In this document: positions 1 through 10,251 of the stretch, piece after piece
Position numbering within the stretch: the stretch's first letter is position 1
How the letters are laid out: each line of letters begins with the position of its first letter
Assembly: GCA_902651635.1 (NCBI GenBank)
Contig: CACRSC010000014.1
Span: 327,364-391,363 of the forward strand
DNA: 64,000 nt
Direction: 5' to 3'
From: Mastigamoeba balamuthi
Lineage: Eukaryota; Evosea; Mastigamoebida; Mastigamoebidae
Made by a program: the position numbers and the translations under genes
Notes under the pieces: model-generated
Seen by the model: the letters and a program-made list of their open reading frames with translations, nothing else
Told to the model about the DNA's origin: nothing
Database searches by the model: none

Positions 1-527
1 CACGTCACGGGGAAAGCGCGGGGGAGGCGGGGCGATGCGCACGGCCGCGGCTCGAGAGGTACTGCACATAGGCCGTGAGGGTCTTCCGCTTCCACGACGT
101 CTCGGTCCACCTCCTGGGGTCGTCGTCGCGCACCGCAGACTGCAGCAAGGACAATCCCAAAAAACAAAAAACAAAACAAAGCGAAGGCAAAACAAAACAA
201 ACACGAACACACAAAACGCACAGCCAATTGAATGATGAGCGCCACGTCAGCGGAAGAAAAGGCGACGCGTGTGGCGTGGTGGGGGGAGGGGTCTCACCGG
301 GTGTGCGGCGACGAACGGGTCGATGACGTCGCGCTGGAGGCGCTCTGCGCGGAGCGACACGTCACCGCCTCTGAGGAGCACCTGCGGGCGCCGAGAGTAC
401 CACTCGAGAGCCCTGGGAGGGGCAGGCGCGGGGGAGCTCAGCGGGGAGTGTCTGCGGTGGGGGAGAGGGTGGCGTGCCGCAGGGTGAGCCGCTCGTAGAG
501 GGCGTCAACGGGGTCGCTGGCCTGCAT
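1..527 (-). CDS. 5' part of an unrecognised gene running off the left edge
   Basis: A minus-strand gene appears to start at the ATG ending at 527 (MQASDPVDALYERL). Further coding-looking exons follow: about 318-414 (ALEWYSRRPQVLLRGG, then RLQRDVIDPFVAAHP) and about 40-143 (SAVRDDDPRRWTETSWKRK). The last follows a clear ctgcag acceptor. The exon 1 junction has no GT donor in a suitable place; a GC-AG intron (donor at about 475) would join the frames as LTLR-ALEWY. I do not recognise the family. It is divergent from CFAP91, whose start lies 257 bp away. The reading is supported only by open frame and splice logic. Confidence 0.4.
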
Positions 528-649
528 GGCGAAAAGCGTTTGGCGCGCAAACAGATTTGAGTGATTTATATGACACCGAATCTAATCTAATCTGCCGATC
601 TCGAAATACTGAAGAGGCAGCGAGGGTGATATCAGAGAAAGCACTCATT

Positions 650-674
650 TTCCATATAGCAGGACTATATGGAA
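650..674. promoter_or_regulatory. Perfect 10-bp inverted repeat in a divergent promoter
   Basis: TTCCATATAG, a 5-base spacer, then CTATATGGAA. The arms at 650-659 and 665-674 are exact reverse complements. It lies between two divergent start codons (527 and 785) and could bind a dimeric regulator. The function is inferred only from position and symmetry. Confidence 0.45.
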
Positions 675-754
675 TTGAGAGAATCAGAATCAGGCACTTG
701 AGGGCGAGAATCATGATATCCAGATACCCACGGGGATTCTGTGGCCTCGAGGGC

Positions 755-763
755 TATAAATAG
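755..763 (+). promoter_or_regulatory. TATA-like box of the CFAP91 gene
   Basis: TATAAATAG sits 30 bases upstream of the CFAP91 start codon. If it works as a TATA box, the transcript would start almost at the ATG, giving a very short 5' UTR. Confidence 0.5.
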
Positions 764-784
764 AGTCTGAGTCTGCCGCACGCA

Positions 785-3022
785 ATGTCGAGAACACGCA
801 GGGCCGCCATCGGTGTGCTGCCGCCCGCGGTGGCGGCCATCGCCTCCGCCGCCGCCAGCGTGACCGCCGTCGAGGCCCCGCGGGCCCCCGTTGGCCCCCA
901 GTTCCGCCCAGCGCCCACCGACCCCGCAGCCCACGGCATGCTGGGCCGCGACCGCTTCAAGTACCAGGGCTTCCCGGGCACCAGCGGCTTCGGCGCGCCC
1001 AGCCTGCTGGACGGCCCGGCGTCTGTCTACGCGTCGGGCGAGGGCAAGCCGCCATCGTCGGCGGGGTCGCAGCAGCTGGGGCTCAGCCAGGGGGCGGACG
1101 CGGGCGGCACTCCGCCCGACTCGCCGCCGCACGAGAAGCGCAAGGCGATGGCGGCGCTGGCGGCGGCGCACGAGGCGAGCGGGAGCGAGTGGGTGGCCGA
1201 GTCGTCGGCGCAGACGCTGTACCGCGACGGCGAGGCGCAGACGGACCCCTTCAGCCCCGAGTACGTCGTGCGGCAGGCGGGGACCCCGGAGGTCGTCCAC
1301 CTCGCGCGCGCGGGGTTCGGGTGGGGCCGCGGGCTGCCGGCGCGCGAGGAGGACCTCGACGCCATCGTCTGGGCGCGCGAGCGGCGGGCGGTCGAGGCCA
1401 CGCTGCCGCCGCCAGAGGCCGTGGGGGGGCGGCCAGAGCATCCGGAGGCTGCAGGTCGAGAAGCGCCTGCGCGACATGGACGTCGCGCGGCGCGAGGGCG
1501 CCATCGACGAGGCGGCGGCGCGGAGGCTCGACGAGCTGCGCGCGAGGCTCGAGGAGGACGACCTCGCGGCCCGCATGCGCGCCGAGCGCAGGGTCGAGCG
1601 CCTGAGCGAGGCCGCGGCAGCCAAGCGCGAGAAGATGCTCGAGGACGCGCGGGCCAAGCGCCTGCGGGCGCAGCGCAAGCTCGAGGCCGAGCGCAAGAGC
1701 GCCGTCGACCCGGGCAGGACGCGCAAGCGCGACGTGATCGGCGAGCACGGGGACTACGGCAGCGCCGTCTACGCGCCGCTCGACCGCCAGGGCGCGCTGG
1801 GCAACAAGGAGGCCGCGGAGCTGCTGACGACGCTCGAGAAGCCCTCGCTTGATGCGCTGCGCGAGCTCGAGGCCCCCGGCGTGCGCCCCATGTTCAAGAG
1901 CTCGTCGGACATGGTCAGCGCGACGTCGCGGCGCGAGGCCGAGCGCAAGCGGCAGCGCGACGAGGAGCTGGGCGCGACGCTCACGCGGCAGTCGCGCGGG
2001 CTCGCGATGGCGGACCGCGGGGGCCTCGGGGGCAGCGTCCCGGGCCTCGCGGGGCCCGGNCAGAGCCCCACGAGGCTCCCCCCGCGCACCCCGCTCGGCG
2101 AGTTCGAGCTCACGTGCGCCCAGAAGATCGAGAAGCCGCCCCCGCGCCCTCCGACGCCCTCTGTCGAGCCTCTGTGCGTCGCTGTCCCCTCCCGCCTACT
2201 CGGCTCCGCTGCCCTGTCCTCCACCCGCTCGCTAAACGGCTGGGGACAGCAACGAGGTCGAGGAGCTCAAGAACGCGGCAGCGCTGATGCTGCAGAAGCT
2301 GATCAGGGGCCGCGCGGCGCAGAACGCGATGTACGAGGGGCTGCAGCGCCGCGGCGAGCTCATCACGGAGCTCACGCGCCCCGTCGAGGAGCTCACGGTC
2401 ACCGACCTCGACTCCGAGACGCGCAGCGAGGCCGACGAGCGCACGATGAGTCTGCGCGAGGGATCGCGCACCGCAGCAGTCGCACAGGTCTGCGGCGAGG
2501 CGCTCGACTTCCTGGCCAAGGAGCTCACGCGGCAGCGCGACCACACGCGGCTGCTCCAGCTCGCCGAGTCGGCTCTGCGCGAGCGCGAGAGCCGGGAGGC
2601 GGCGGAGCGCCGCAAGAGGATGTTCGAGGAGGAGGCCACGCGCGAGTGCGACGCTCACTTCAGGCGGGTCACCGAGGCCGGCTACGCCGTCGCCGACTAC
2701 TTCCTCCAGAGCGTCTTCAGCGACGCTGTCGAGACAAGTGCGAGCGCGAGCGCAGTTACCCCGGGCTGTTCTCACGTGGCCCACTCTCTCGCCCTCAACA
2801 GCTGCGACGAGGCAGGCGCTGGACATCGCGAGGGAGCACGTGGGGCAGCCGAGGGACGTACCGGCGGAGCAGATCCCCGAGGCGGTGTACTCGCTGCTGG
2901 AGCAGTTCCTGTGGCCCACGGTCGAGAAGGAGCTGCGCGCGAAGCTTGGGTCCGAGGACGAGGAAAAGTTCGACGTCGCTGCCGTCGAGGCGCTCGACTA
3001 CGTCGAGGTCTTCTCACACTGA
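785..3022 (+). CDS. CFAP91: CFAP91 (MAATS1/AAT-1) cilia- and flagella-associated protein
   Basis: CFAP91 is a radial-spoke/calmodulin-associated axonemal protein needed for flagellar motility. Recognisable blocks are the N-terminal DRFKYQGFPG, the family core QTDPFSPEYVV followed by WGRGLPAREEDLD, REKRA-like RERRAVEATLPP, a charged helical middle, and LQKLIRGRAAQNAMYEG near the C-terminus. The exon model is 785-2173, 2250-2737 and 2802-3022; both introns have GT-AG ends and compatible phases, giving about 698 residues, normal for the family. Within exon 1 the frame shifts at the G7 run (1423-1429): one G too many breaks the link between EAVGG and QSIRRLQ. An N lies at 2060. The frameshift is probably a homopolymer error, because both sides are conserved. 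Confidence 0.9.
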
Positions 3023-3598
3023 GTCGTGTCTGGCGTGCGCACATACACAGCAGCGCAGAAACACCACGGGGCAGCAATCTGTACCATCAACACTGACGCA
3101 GTCTGCGAAGCTGATTGAGATACGGGATACGGTGAGTGTGGCCTGCCATAAGGCCCCGTGGAACCGCGAGCTATTAGTGACACTTAGCCCGTGTACCGTG
3201 ACCTTCTCTGCATCACCCTGCCCGCTGCCGCTCGCGAGAGACGGGAAAATTCGCTTGTGAACATCATAACCGAGTCGAGTCAGCCTGCTCTGGCACTCCA
3301 CAGCCCTAACAGCACCTGCGGGGGCAGTGACTATACCAGACCTGGGACCCGTCTGACTGATAACCGAGTTGGCCACCACAGCCTCCGCCGTGGCCGCGGC
3401 ACAGCTGACGGGCCCCAAGACGAGCGATACAAACTGCCCCCTATCTCAACAGGCTGCAAAAAAGACAAGTGCGATATATCAACCACGCCAAACTGAAATC
3501 TCGGTTCTTGGTCACAGCGACTTCAAGTCCGGTTTCAGAGAGTGGGCTGGTTGGGGTGCGATGGGGGTTCACGTGAGTGCAATCCCCCCTGGCACCTG

Positions 3599-3860
3599 GG
3601 GATGGTAGAGGACACACCCCACCCGAGGGTTGAGTGTGCTGCTCTCGCCGACCTCGGCACCCAGCGGAGGGCCACACGGCGTGGCCTTCACCTGGGGGTG
3701 ACAGAGGGCACGACCACCCGAAGGAGGACGTGTCGCTCTGACAACCCGGCACTCCGCAGAGGGACACGTGACCCCCCCGGGCGACAGAGGGCACACCCAC
3801 CCGAAGGAGGCTGTGCTGCTCTGCCAGCCACGGCACCTCGTGGAGTGGACACATGTCCTG
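3599..3860. repeat. Degenerate tandem repeat, unit about 85-95 bp
   Basis: Three diverged copies begin near 3605, 3699 and 3783. Each contains a variant of gacagagggcac, then ccacccgaaggagg, then a gctgctctg-like segment and a cggcac-like segment. Spacing between copies is about 94 and 84 bases. Confidence 0.6.
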
Positions 3861-4497
3861 ACCCCTCCCGAGCGCAGCGGCAGGTGCGCATGACGACGAC
3901 CGGGGCTGAGAATCTCGAAGGGCAGCTGAGGCGATGACGACGGGGCAGCGGCGGCAGCCTGAGCCACGACGACGAAGGGGCACGACGCTCTGTGTTCCCG
4001 GCTCGACTGCCGTGTGGACGAAGCGAAGCATCGCGCTGTTCCGTGTCGGTTTCAACGCCGCCAGGGCCGGGCACTCTCAAAATGAGGTATGGGCACCTGC
4101 GCCTCCGCGTCCGGCCGGGGCGCTTCGTGTGCGGCATCTCCTCTCTCCCCGTGCGCTGCTTCGCCACCACCGCCGACCTCTGCGCCGGGCCTTTGCCGAC
4201 GACGACTACACGGCGACCACGCCACGACGACCGCTGATGACCGCTGACGACCGCGTCGCCGAGGGCCACTCCCGCCCTTGTCCACCACGAATTTTTGCTC
4301 AATTCGCATTGCCCTCCGCTGCGCGACCACGACGCCTCCGTCGCCCTCCTGCGCACCCCAGCGTCCCGCCGGTGAGCACGGGCCCCAACCAGTGCGCGCA
4401 CAGAAGCCCCGCGTGCTCGCACGCGCCCACGGCAGCGGGCCGGCAGGGGCTTCTCGCAAAAAGACGGAGAAAAAAACCCCCGCGAAAACCCCAACTG

Positions 4498-4525
4498 CAC
4501 ACGCACACACACACACACACACACA
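4498..4525. repeat. (CA)n microsatellite
   Basis: An almost uninterrupted run of CA dinucleotides, with one cacacg interruption at its start. Confidence 0.9.
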
Positions 4526-5024
4526 GCGGTGGGCCACGCACACATGTGAAGCACGTGCTTCTCGCTCGCGCTGTACCCCACTGGGCCGTGGGGCCTGCGC
4601 TGCTGCTGCTCTCATTGTCCGAGGCTTTTTTTGTTGTGGGTACTGAGCGTTCTTTCGTGTCACGGCCCGAACAGATACTTCTCGTGACGCTGGGCCCAAA
4701 TATCTCGGACTACCCGGCGCTCCAGTTCTATCGACGCGCACTTCAAGGCCCGGTGGCAGGCGCTTCCTCATGCTCTTCGCCACTCAGAGTACAATTGCCT
4801 CGCTCACGTGCGTGCAGGGCTCTGTTGCCGGGAAAGGGTGACGTCCGGGAGTGCAGATTGCAAAGTACTGCTTACCTCAGGACAGCCACGAGAAGGCGCG
4901 ATTGTCTGTCTCCTCACGCCCCATGACTCATCGAGGAATCTGTTCTCAGACCCCCTTTCCCTCTGAGCAGTGTCGCCCGCCGCGACTGCGATCAATTTCG
5001 GTGTTCCTTCGCTGCTGCTGCGAG

Positions 5025-5040
5025 CCCCCCCCCCCCCCCC
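5025..5040. repeat. Homopolymer run of 16 C
   Basis: Sixteen consecutive cytosines. The length is prone to sequencing error. Confidence 0.9.
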
Positions 5041-6029
5041 ACCACCCGGCTGGCCCACAACAAGAAAGCGCGGCATGAGCAGCCGCATCCGAGACCACCT
5101 CCATCCGGTTGTCAGCGCCCGCAAGCTCAGAGACCGGTGGGTGTGCGTTCAGCAAGCTGTGTGTGTGTGTGAAAAAATGCGCGGGAGAAACCGGTGGCGA
5201 ACGAAGATAATAAGATGAGCAACACCGGTGCCAAAGACTCGCTGTGCGAGGCCCCGCTGGCTATTCAGGAAGTCCGACCACAGCGAGTCCGAGATGCCGA
5301 GATTTGCTGTGCCCTAGGATGCGGCCCCCCACCCCGGGTGAGTCAGATATTCGACGGTCTCCCAACGGTCATGCCCTGCTGCGGTGCAGGTCAACATCAA
5401 CATCGCTTTTGTTTTTCAAACTGAAACCAAACTCCCCGCTATGCCGCCTGTGCGATTACTTTGCGGCAAGCTTCTATGCGCCCGCGGCTCGTGACACAGC
5501 AGGCGCTCGGCGGGACCTCGGTGCTGTGCCCGAGACATCCGCGGGCGGAAAGAACGGTCTTCGTGTTGCCCATTCCCGGGTTCTTCCCAGAACACCGAAG
5601 CGAAACAGCAGAAACAGCTGCACAACGACTGCACGTCTCGCACTACTGGGTGAGTCATCTGAAAGAGTTCTTTTCCTCCCCCTTTTCCCTCCCGGCGCGC
5701 AGCTCAGATCCAGGAACCGTCCCAGAAGGGCTGCTGTTTTCCTGGTCAGATTGGACCCCAGCGGAGGCTAGACCGGCATTTCCGTTCCCGGCTGCTAGGC
5801 AACCGAGGGCCTCTCCTCGAGGCGTTCGCTGTGAGGAGTCGCCGTGCGGGCCGAGGCACGCCGGCGCCCTCCGGAGAGGGCTTTTCGGTGTCCCGTCTCA
5901 GAACACCTGCGAATTTCCGAAAAAATCTCAACGGTTAATGAACTCAAATGCCACACGTCATCCGAAGTGTACACTGAAGATAACACAGCAGAGGCAGGGC
6001 TGTGACTTTTTTTGCAACGTTCACTCGGC

Positions 6030-8096
6030 ATGAACACACGCGCCATGTCACGCACGCACGCCATTCTCCTCCTCCTCGCCCTTTTTGCGCTCGCCCGTGC
6101 TCAGGAGGTCCGTCTCAGGTCCCTTTCTCCACCCGTTCTCATTCCTATCCAACGTCTCTGCCGCACCCGCGCATAGAGCTCGAGCGAGGGGGCCTCGGGT
6201 GAGAGCGAGCAGAGATCAGTTGTGATCGGGTCAGGGTCCGCAACGTCGTCGTCGTCGTCGTCTTCCGTTCCGGAGGCGGACTTGGAGGAGTGGTGCGAGA
6301 CGGCCACGCCCGTCGTCGTCGGAGAGCTCTACGAGGGCACGACCGACGTCCCGAGGCTCTTCGACTTCAGCTGCGCGGGCCACGACGTGCGCGTGCACAA
6401 CGCCGGCGTCTGGTACTCGTTCGTCGGCACCGGCAGCGCCGTGTCGGCGCACACGTGCGGGGGGCCGAGGGACGGCGTCGACACGGTCGTCGCCGTTTTC
6501 GCGTCGTGCAACAGCAGCTGCCTGTTCTTCAACGACAACGGCTGCGGGCTGATGTCGCGCGTCACGTTCGAGACTGTCGCGGGCGTCGTGTACCACGTCT
6601 TCGTCTCGGGCAACGGCAGCAGCAGGGGCAGCTTCGGCCTCATGATCGATACGGGTACGTGCAAACACAATTTCACTTCTCCGGGGGCAACTGAACCTGA
6701 GGCGTGTGTGGCGGATCTCTCAGTTGACGAACCGGCGAACCTCTCGGATACCAACTCGAGCGACGGAAGCGGAATCGAGAGCGCGAGCGAGTCGCAGCAG
6801 GACTCGGCCGCCAACGAGAGCAGCGACAACAACTCGAGTGCTGATCTCAGCAGCGCAGACAACGACAGCAACTCCGATAACGAGAGCAGCAGCAACCCGA
6901 GCGCCGATAATGACAGCAGCAGCAACGTCGACAATGGCAGCAGCAGCCTCTCGAGCGCCGACAACGAGAGTGCTGATAACGATAGCAGCAGCTCGATCGC
7001 CGACAACGACAGCAGCAGCGCCGACAACGAGAGCGCCGACAACGACAGCAGCAGCAACTTCGACAATGCCAGCAGCAGTCTGTCGAGCGCCGACAATGAG
7101 AGTGCCGACAATGACAGCAGCAGCGTCGACAACGACAGCAGCATAAGCTCCAGCGCCGACAACGAGAGCGACAGCAACTCCAGTTCTGGCGTTGACAACA
7201 GCAGCAACGGCAGCAGCGCCGGAGACAACGAGAGCATCTCCGGCTCTGGTGCTGATAACGACACCGCCAGCAACTCCAGCGCCGGCAATGACACCGAGAG
7301 CGACTCGGTCTCGAGCGACGGAGGGGAGTTCGTTCCGACCCTCGAGGTCTCCTCGGCGGACGGTCTGGTGTTCTTCCTCGCCTTTGCCGCGCCGGACTCG
7401 ATCGTCTCGGTCGGTCGCTGCTCGTTCATGCACTACGGGGACACGGTCTACGCCATCACGCTGGGAATGGACGGCCTTGAGGAGTGCACGGGCAGGAGGC
7501 CCGCTCCTGGGACCACGGAGGTCGTCCCCGTTACGGTGTACCGCTACGGATGGCTGACCAAGCTCTGGAACGTCGAACTCACCATGTCCGACCGCGTCGA
7601 GTCGGTCCTCGTTATCTCCCCCGAGGCCGAGACAAAGCACGTCAGCGTTGTCCCGGCGACCACGGTCACGGCGTTCAGCGACGCCGCGTTCACGCAGCCC
7701 ATAGAGGGCCTCGTGTCCCTTAGGCCCGGCGACAGGCTGTACGTCCAGGTGACCACCAGCGACTGCAGGTACGAGCTGTCGCCGCGCAGCGTCGGCATCT
7801 CGGTAGCGGGCTGGACCATCTCGATGAAGCCCAAGCCCAAGGCCGAGCCCGCGCCCGAGGGCCTGTGCGGGTACAGGTTCAGCCTGCGCTTCAACATCCC
7901 GTTCATGCTGCCCCAGGACGAGCCCGCCATCCTCGTGGTGACCTCGGAGCTGGCCTCGAGGACGAGGTCCGTTGCGGCCACCCGCTACCCCAACGCAGGG
8001 CTGCAGATCCTGTTCCGTGCAGAGAGCAAGGGGCAATCGCCCGCAATAGTGCCAGCTGCGGTGGCAACGGTTGCAGCAGCAGCTGCTCTGTTTTGA
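6030..8096 (+). CDS. Secreted, probably GPI-anchored surface protein with a Ser/Asp/Asn-rich stalk
   Basis: Two exons (6030-6107 and 6177-8096, phase 0) give about 665 residues. The N-terminus has a basic start and a hydrophobic stretch (AILLLLALFALARAQ), a typical signal peptide; a second in-frame Met at 6045 is an alternative start. A cysteine-containing beta-sandwich-like domain follows (GVWYSFVGTGS, then VTFETVAGVVYHVFVSG), in the style of bacterial PPC/pre-peptidase modules. Residues about 210-420 are a low-complexity stalk built from SSADNDSS-like units. A second folded region follows, and the protein ends in a short hydrophobic tail (IVPAAVATVAAAAALF) with no cytoplasmic residues, as in GPI signals. 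The ligand or role is unknown. Confidence 0.8.
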
Positions 8097-8626
8097 GGTG
8101 AGCAGCCCCCAGACATCACGGCATCGGCACTGCAAAGGAACCTTCCTCTCTCTTTCTCCGAGGCATCTGAGAGAGAAGCACGATCAAGTGTATCTACCAA
8201 TGAAAAGAGCTCATCTCCTTTGCCGGCAAACACTTGGTGCTTCTTTAGTGTTGTAGCACCGCTCAGAAGCCACCAGCCACTAGCCAGCATCCTATGATAC
8301 CCCAATCACCGGCATGCCAGCAGCTATGACCGTTCGGCATACAATGCTGTGCAGATCCGTGTCACCCGTGGGTCATGCCTGCACAATGGCGGCGATGACT
8401 GGGGCGAGGCCGTCATCGGCGCCTTCGTGTGTGGTCTGGCCCAGGCTTGCTCAAGGGACCACACAGACATGATAGTAAGGTTTTCTATGCAACAGAATTG
8501 GGCACGGGGTGGTGCTGTTCAACTGCGCGAGAAGGACAGGTGATTGCTGTGTGCTCTATTAGTGTTGGTACTAGAGGAGAGGCAAGCAAAATGCCCAGCA
8601 TAACCAGCGCAGCCGCAGTGTGGCTC
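8097..8626. other. Intergenic region between convergent genes
   Basis: These 530 bases lie between the ends of two convergent genes. I see no coding frame with support, no repeat and no RNA gene. Confidence 0.5.
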
Positions 8627-9567
8627 TCAGTGGGACGACGAGGGGGTACTGCCGACCAGCCTGGGGAGGAGGTAGGGCAGGATGTCCCGGAGGTCGGTGC
8701 TGTTGCGCACGACGTGGTGTGCGGCAGCGGCGACGTCGTTGTCGGCGGGGTTGATGGCGATGGCGAGGCCCGACTCCCTGAACGCCGGGATGTCGTTGCG
8801 GCCGTCGCCCACGAAGCAGACCTCGTCCAGCGCCGCGCCGTCCTGCGCCGCGATGTCCCGCAGCACAGCGTCCTTGTTGTGGAACAACACCCGCATGTTG
8901 CACTTGCCCGTCAGCACCCCACCGTCGTGCCTGCGTCACGGCCACACACTCGCCCGGTCAGTTACAAACGCATTCCGTGACAATTGCATGTCGACACGTA
9001 TCATCCAATGAGACGCGTCAGCAAAAACAAACAACCAAACAAAAAACCCCGCTGCCACCGCCAAGAACACGTGTGGTGACGTCACTGACAGGAGGTCGTT
9101 GGTGTAGACGCGCGTGACGCCCATCGCGGTGCCGGCGGTGTTTGCCATGACGTCGACGCCGCTGCTGAGCAGGATGATGTCAGCGCCGGCCTCGCGGATG
9201 GCGCGCGCCACGTCAGTGAGGCCGGCCATCAAGCGCGTCTGGCGCGCGAGGGCGAGCACGTCGTCGAAGGTGTGCCCGGCCCAGCAGTTGACGTCCGAGT
9301 GCGCCCACTGCACGTAGTCGATCTCGCCGGCAAAGAACCGACGCTTGTTCTCGGCGGCCTGCTGCTTGGTGCCTGCGCGGCGGTATCAATATGATCAGTT
9401 GATTATGTGGTATTTGATATCTGTAGATATTTCTGTCTATAAAAAGGACGGCGCGGCGCGGCGCCGGGCGCGTGCGCACCGAAGGTCTCGTGGGCCAGGA
9501 TCCAGAAGTTGTCAAGGGTCAGGGTGCCATCGACGTCGAAGGCCACGAGCTTGATCTTCTTCGACAT
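8627..9567 (-). CDS. HAD-superfamily phosphatase, SerB-like
   Basis: Three exons (9567-9480, 9372-9090, 8930-8627) with phases 1 and 2 give 224 residues. The HAD motifs are in order: motif I AFDVDGTLT near the N-terminus (nucleophile Asp and general acid Asp), motif II ILLSSGVDV, the conserved Lys in FHNKDAVL, and motif IV FVGDGRNDIPAF. Overall it resembles phosphoserine phosphatase-like hydrolases. The substrate cannot be read from sequence. Intron 1 is AT-rich and contains gatatc-type motifs common in this window's introns. Confidence 0.85.
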
Positions 9568-10251
9568 GGGTAAAGAGCTCCCGCTGCTACTGTAGATGAT
9601 TTTCTGCACTGCAGATACTGCTGGAACAAAGATATTTCTATCTGCAGATACTGCTGCCGTATCTTCTCATGAGACGTCATCCTTGGCTGAGCGATGTGCG
9701 GGACTAGTACCTGGGCCCGCTGTGCCACAAGGTAGCCACCGACGACAAGCGCGAGGACGTGCTACGTGTGCTGGACGGGGCCGGAATGGGCTGCCGAAGT
9801 GCTGTGTGTGCCCTCGCACCATCGCGGCGCTGCTGGGCCCGCGCCTCTTCGATGCTGCCATGTGGAAGCAGTCGCGGTCCACGGCCGCCGACACAATGAT
9901 GGCTGCCGCGTCGACGACCGACCCCGCTGTGCTGTCGTCGGGCCCCGCTGTCTCTCGCGAATAGTAGCGTCGGCTATTCGGCTATACGGGCGTCCATCTC
10001 GCGGGGGGCCTCCAGTGTCTGCGCGTCCTGACCTCGGCCCCGTTCATTGCTGGTGCGCCGTAGTCAGACATGCTGCAAGCCCTGTACCCTCTATTCCATT
10101 TGCAGTGTTGGCGACACCCCTTCCCCTGTGTCCACGATAGTTGTCTTAGTATTCTGTATGTGGTGGCGGAGCAGATACAGTGGCGCTTAGAATAAGGATC
10201 AGACTACCAAGGTACTGATGGCCTGAATGGGGGGGGGGGGGACGGGCTTGT
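9568..10251. other. Intergenic region with an orphan coding-like fragment
   Basis: About 9700-9963 looks like decayed coding sequence on the plus strand. One frame reads LCHKVATDDKREDVLRVLDG, and another then reads TIAALLGPRLFDAAMWKQSR up to a stop near 9963. No GT-AG intron joins them convincingly. I do not recognise the family. A run of 13 G lies at 10229-10241. Confidence 0.3.

Larger units (their letters stand above)
3023..6029. other. Gene-poor 3 kb between CFAP91 and the surface-protein gene
   Basis: I find no recognisable protein here. It holds a degenerate tandem repeat (about 3599-3860), a CA repeat and a 16-base C run. At 5215-5340 a short ATG-initiated frame (MSNTGAKDSLCEAP) ends at a GTGAGT donor, and 5467-5651 is open up to another GTGAGT. 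These could be exons of an unrecognised or decayed gene, but no family resemblance supports that. Confidence 0.4.

Noticed and set aside
1421-1437. A 16-nt intron explaining the CFAP91 frame change
   Set aside because: It would be far shorter than any other intron here; a one-base indel in the G run is simpler.
3934-4926. Long open frame on the plus strand across the CA repeat
   Set aside because: Composition is Arg/Pro/His-rich with repeat-derived runs, there are no family motifs, and the opposite strand is equally open. It is a by-product of GC-rich DNA.
5215-5660. A further member of the CudA-like family near 5.2 kb
   Set aside because: Open stretches and GTGAGT donors are present, but none of the family blocks (CSSSRLHLGG, REFVF, LLSKPP) can be found.
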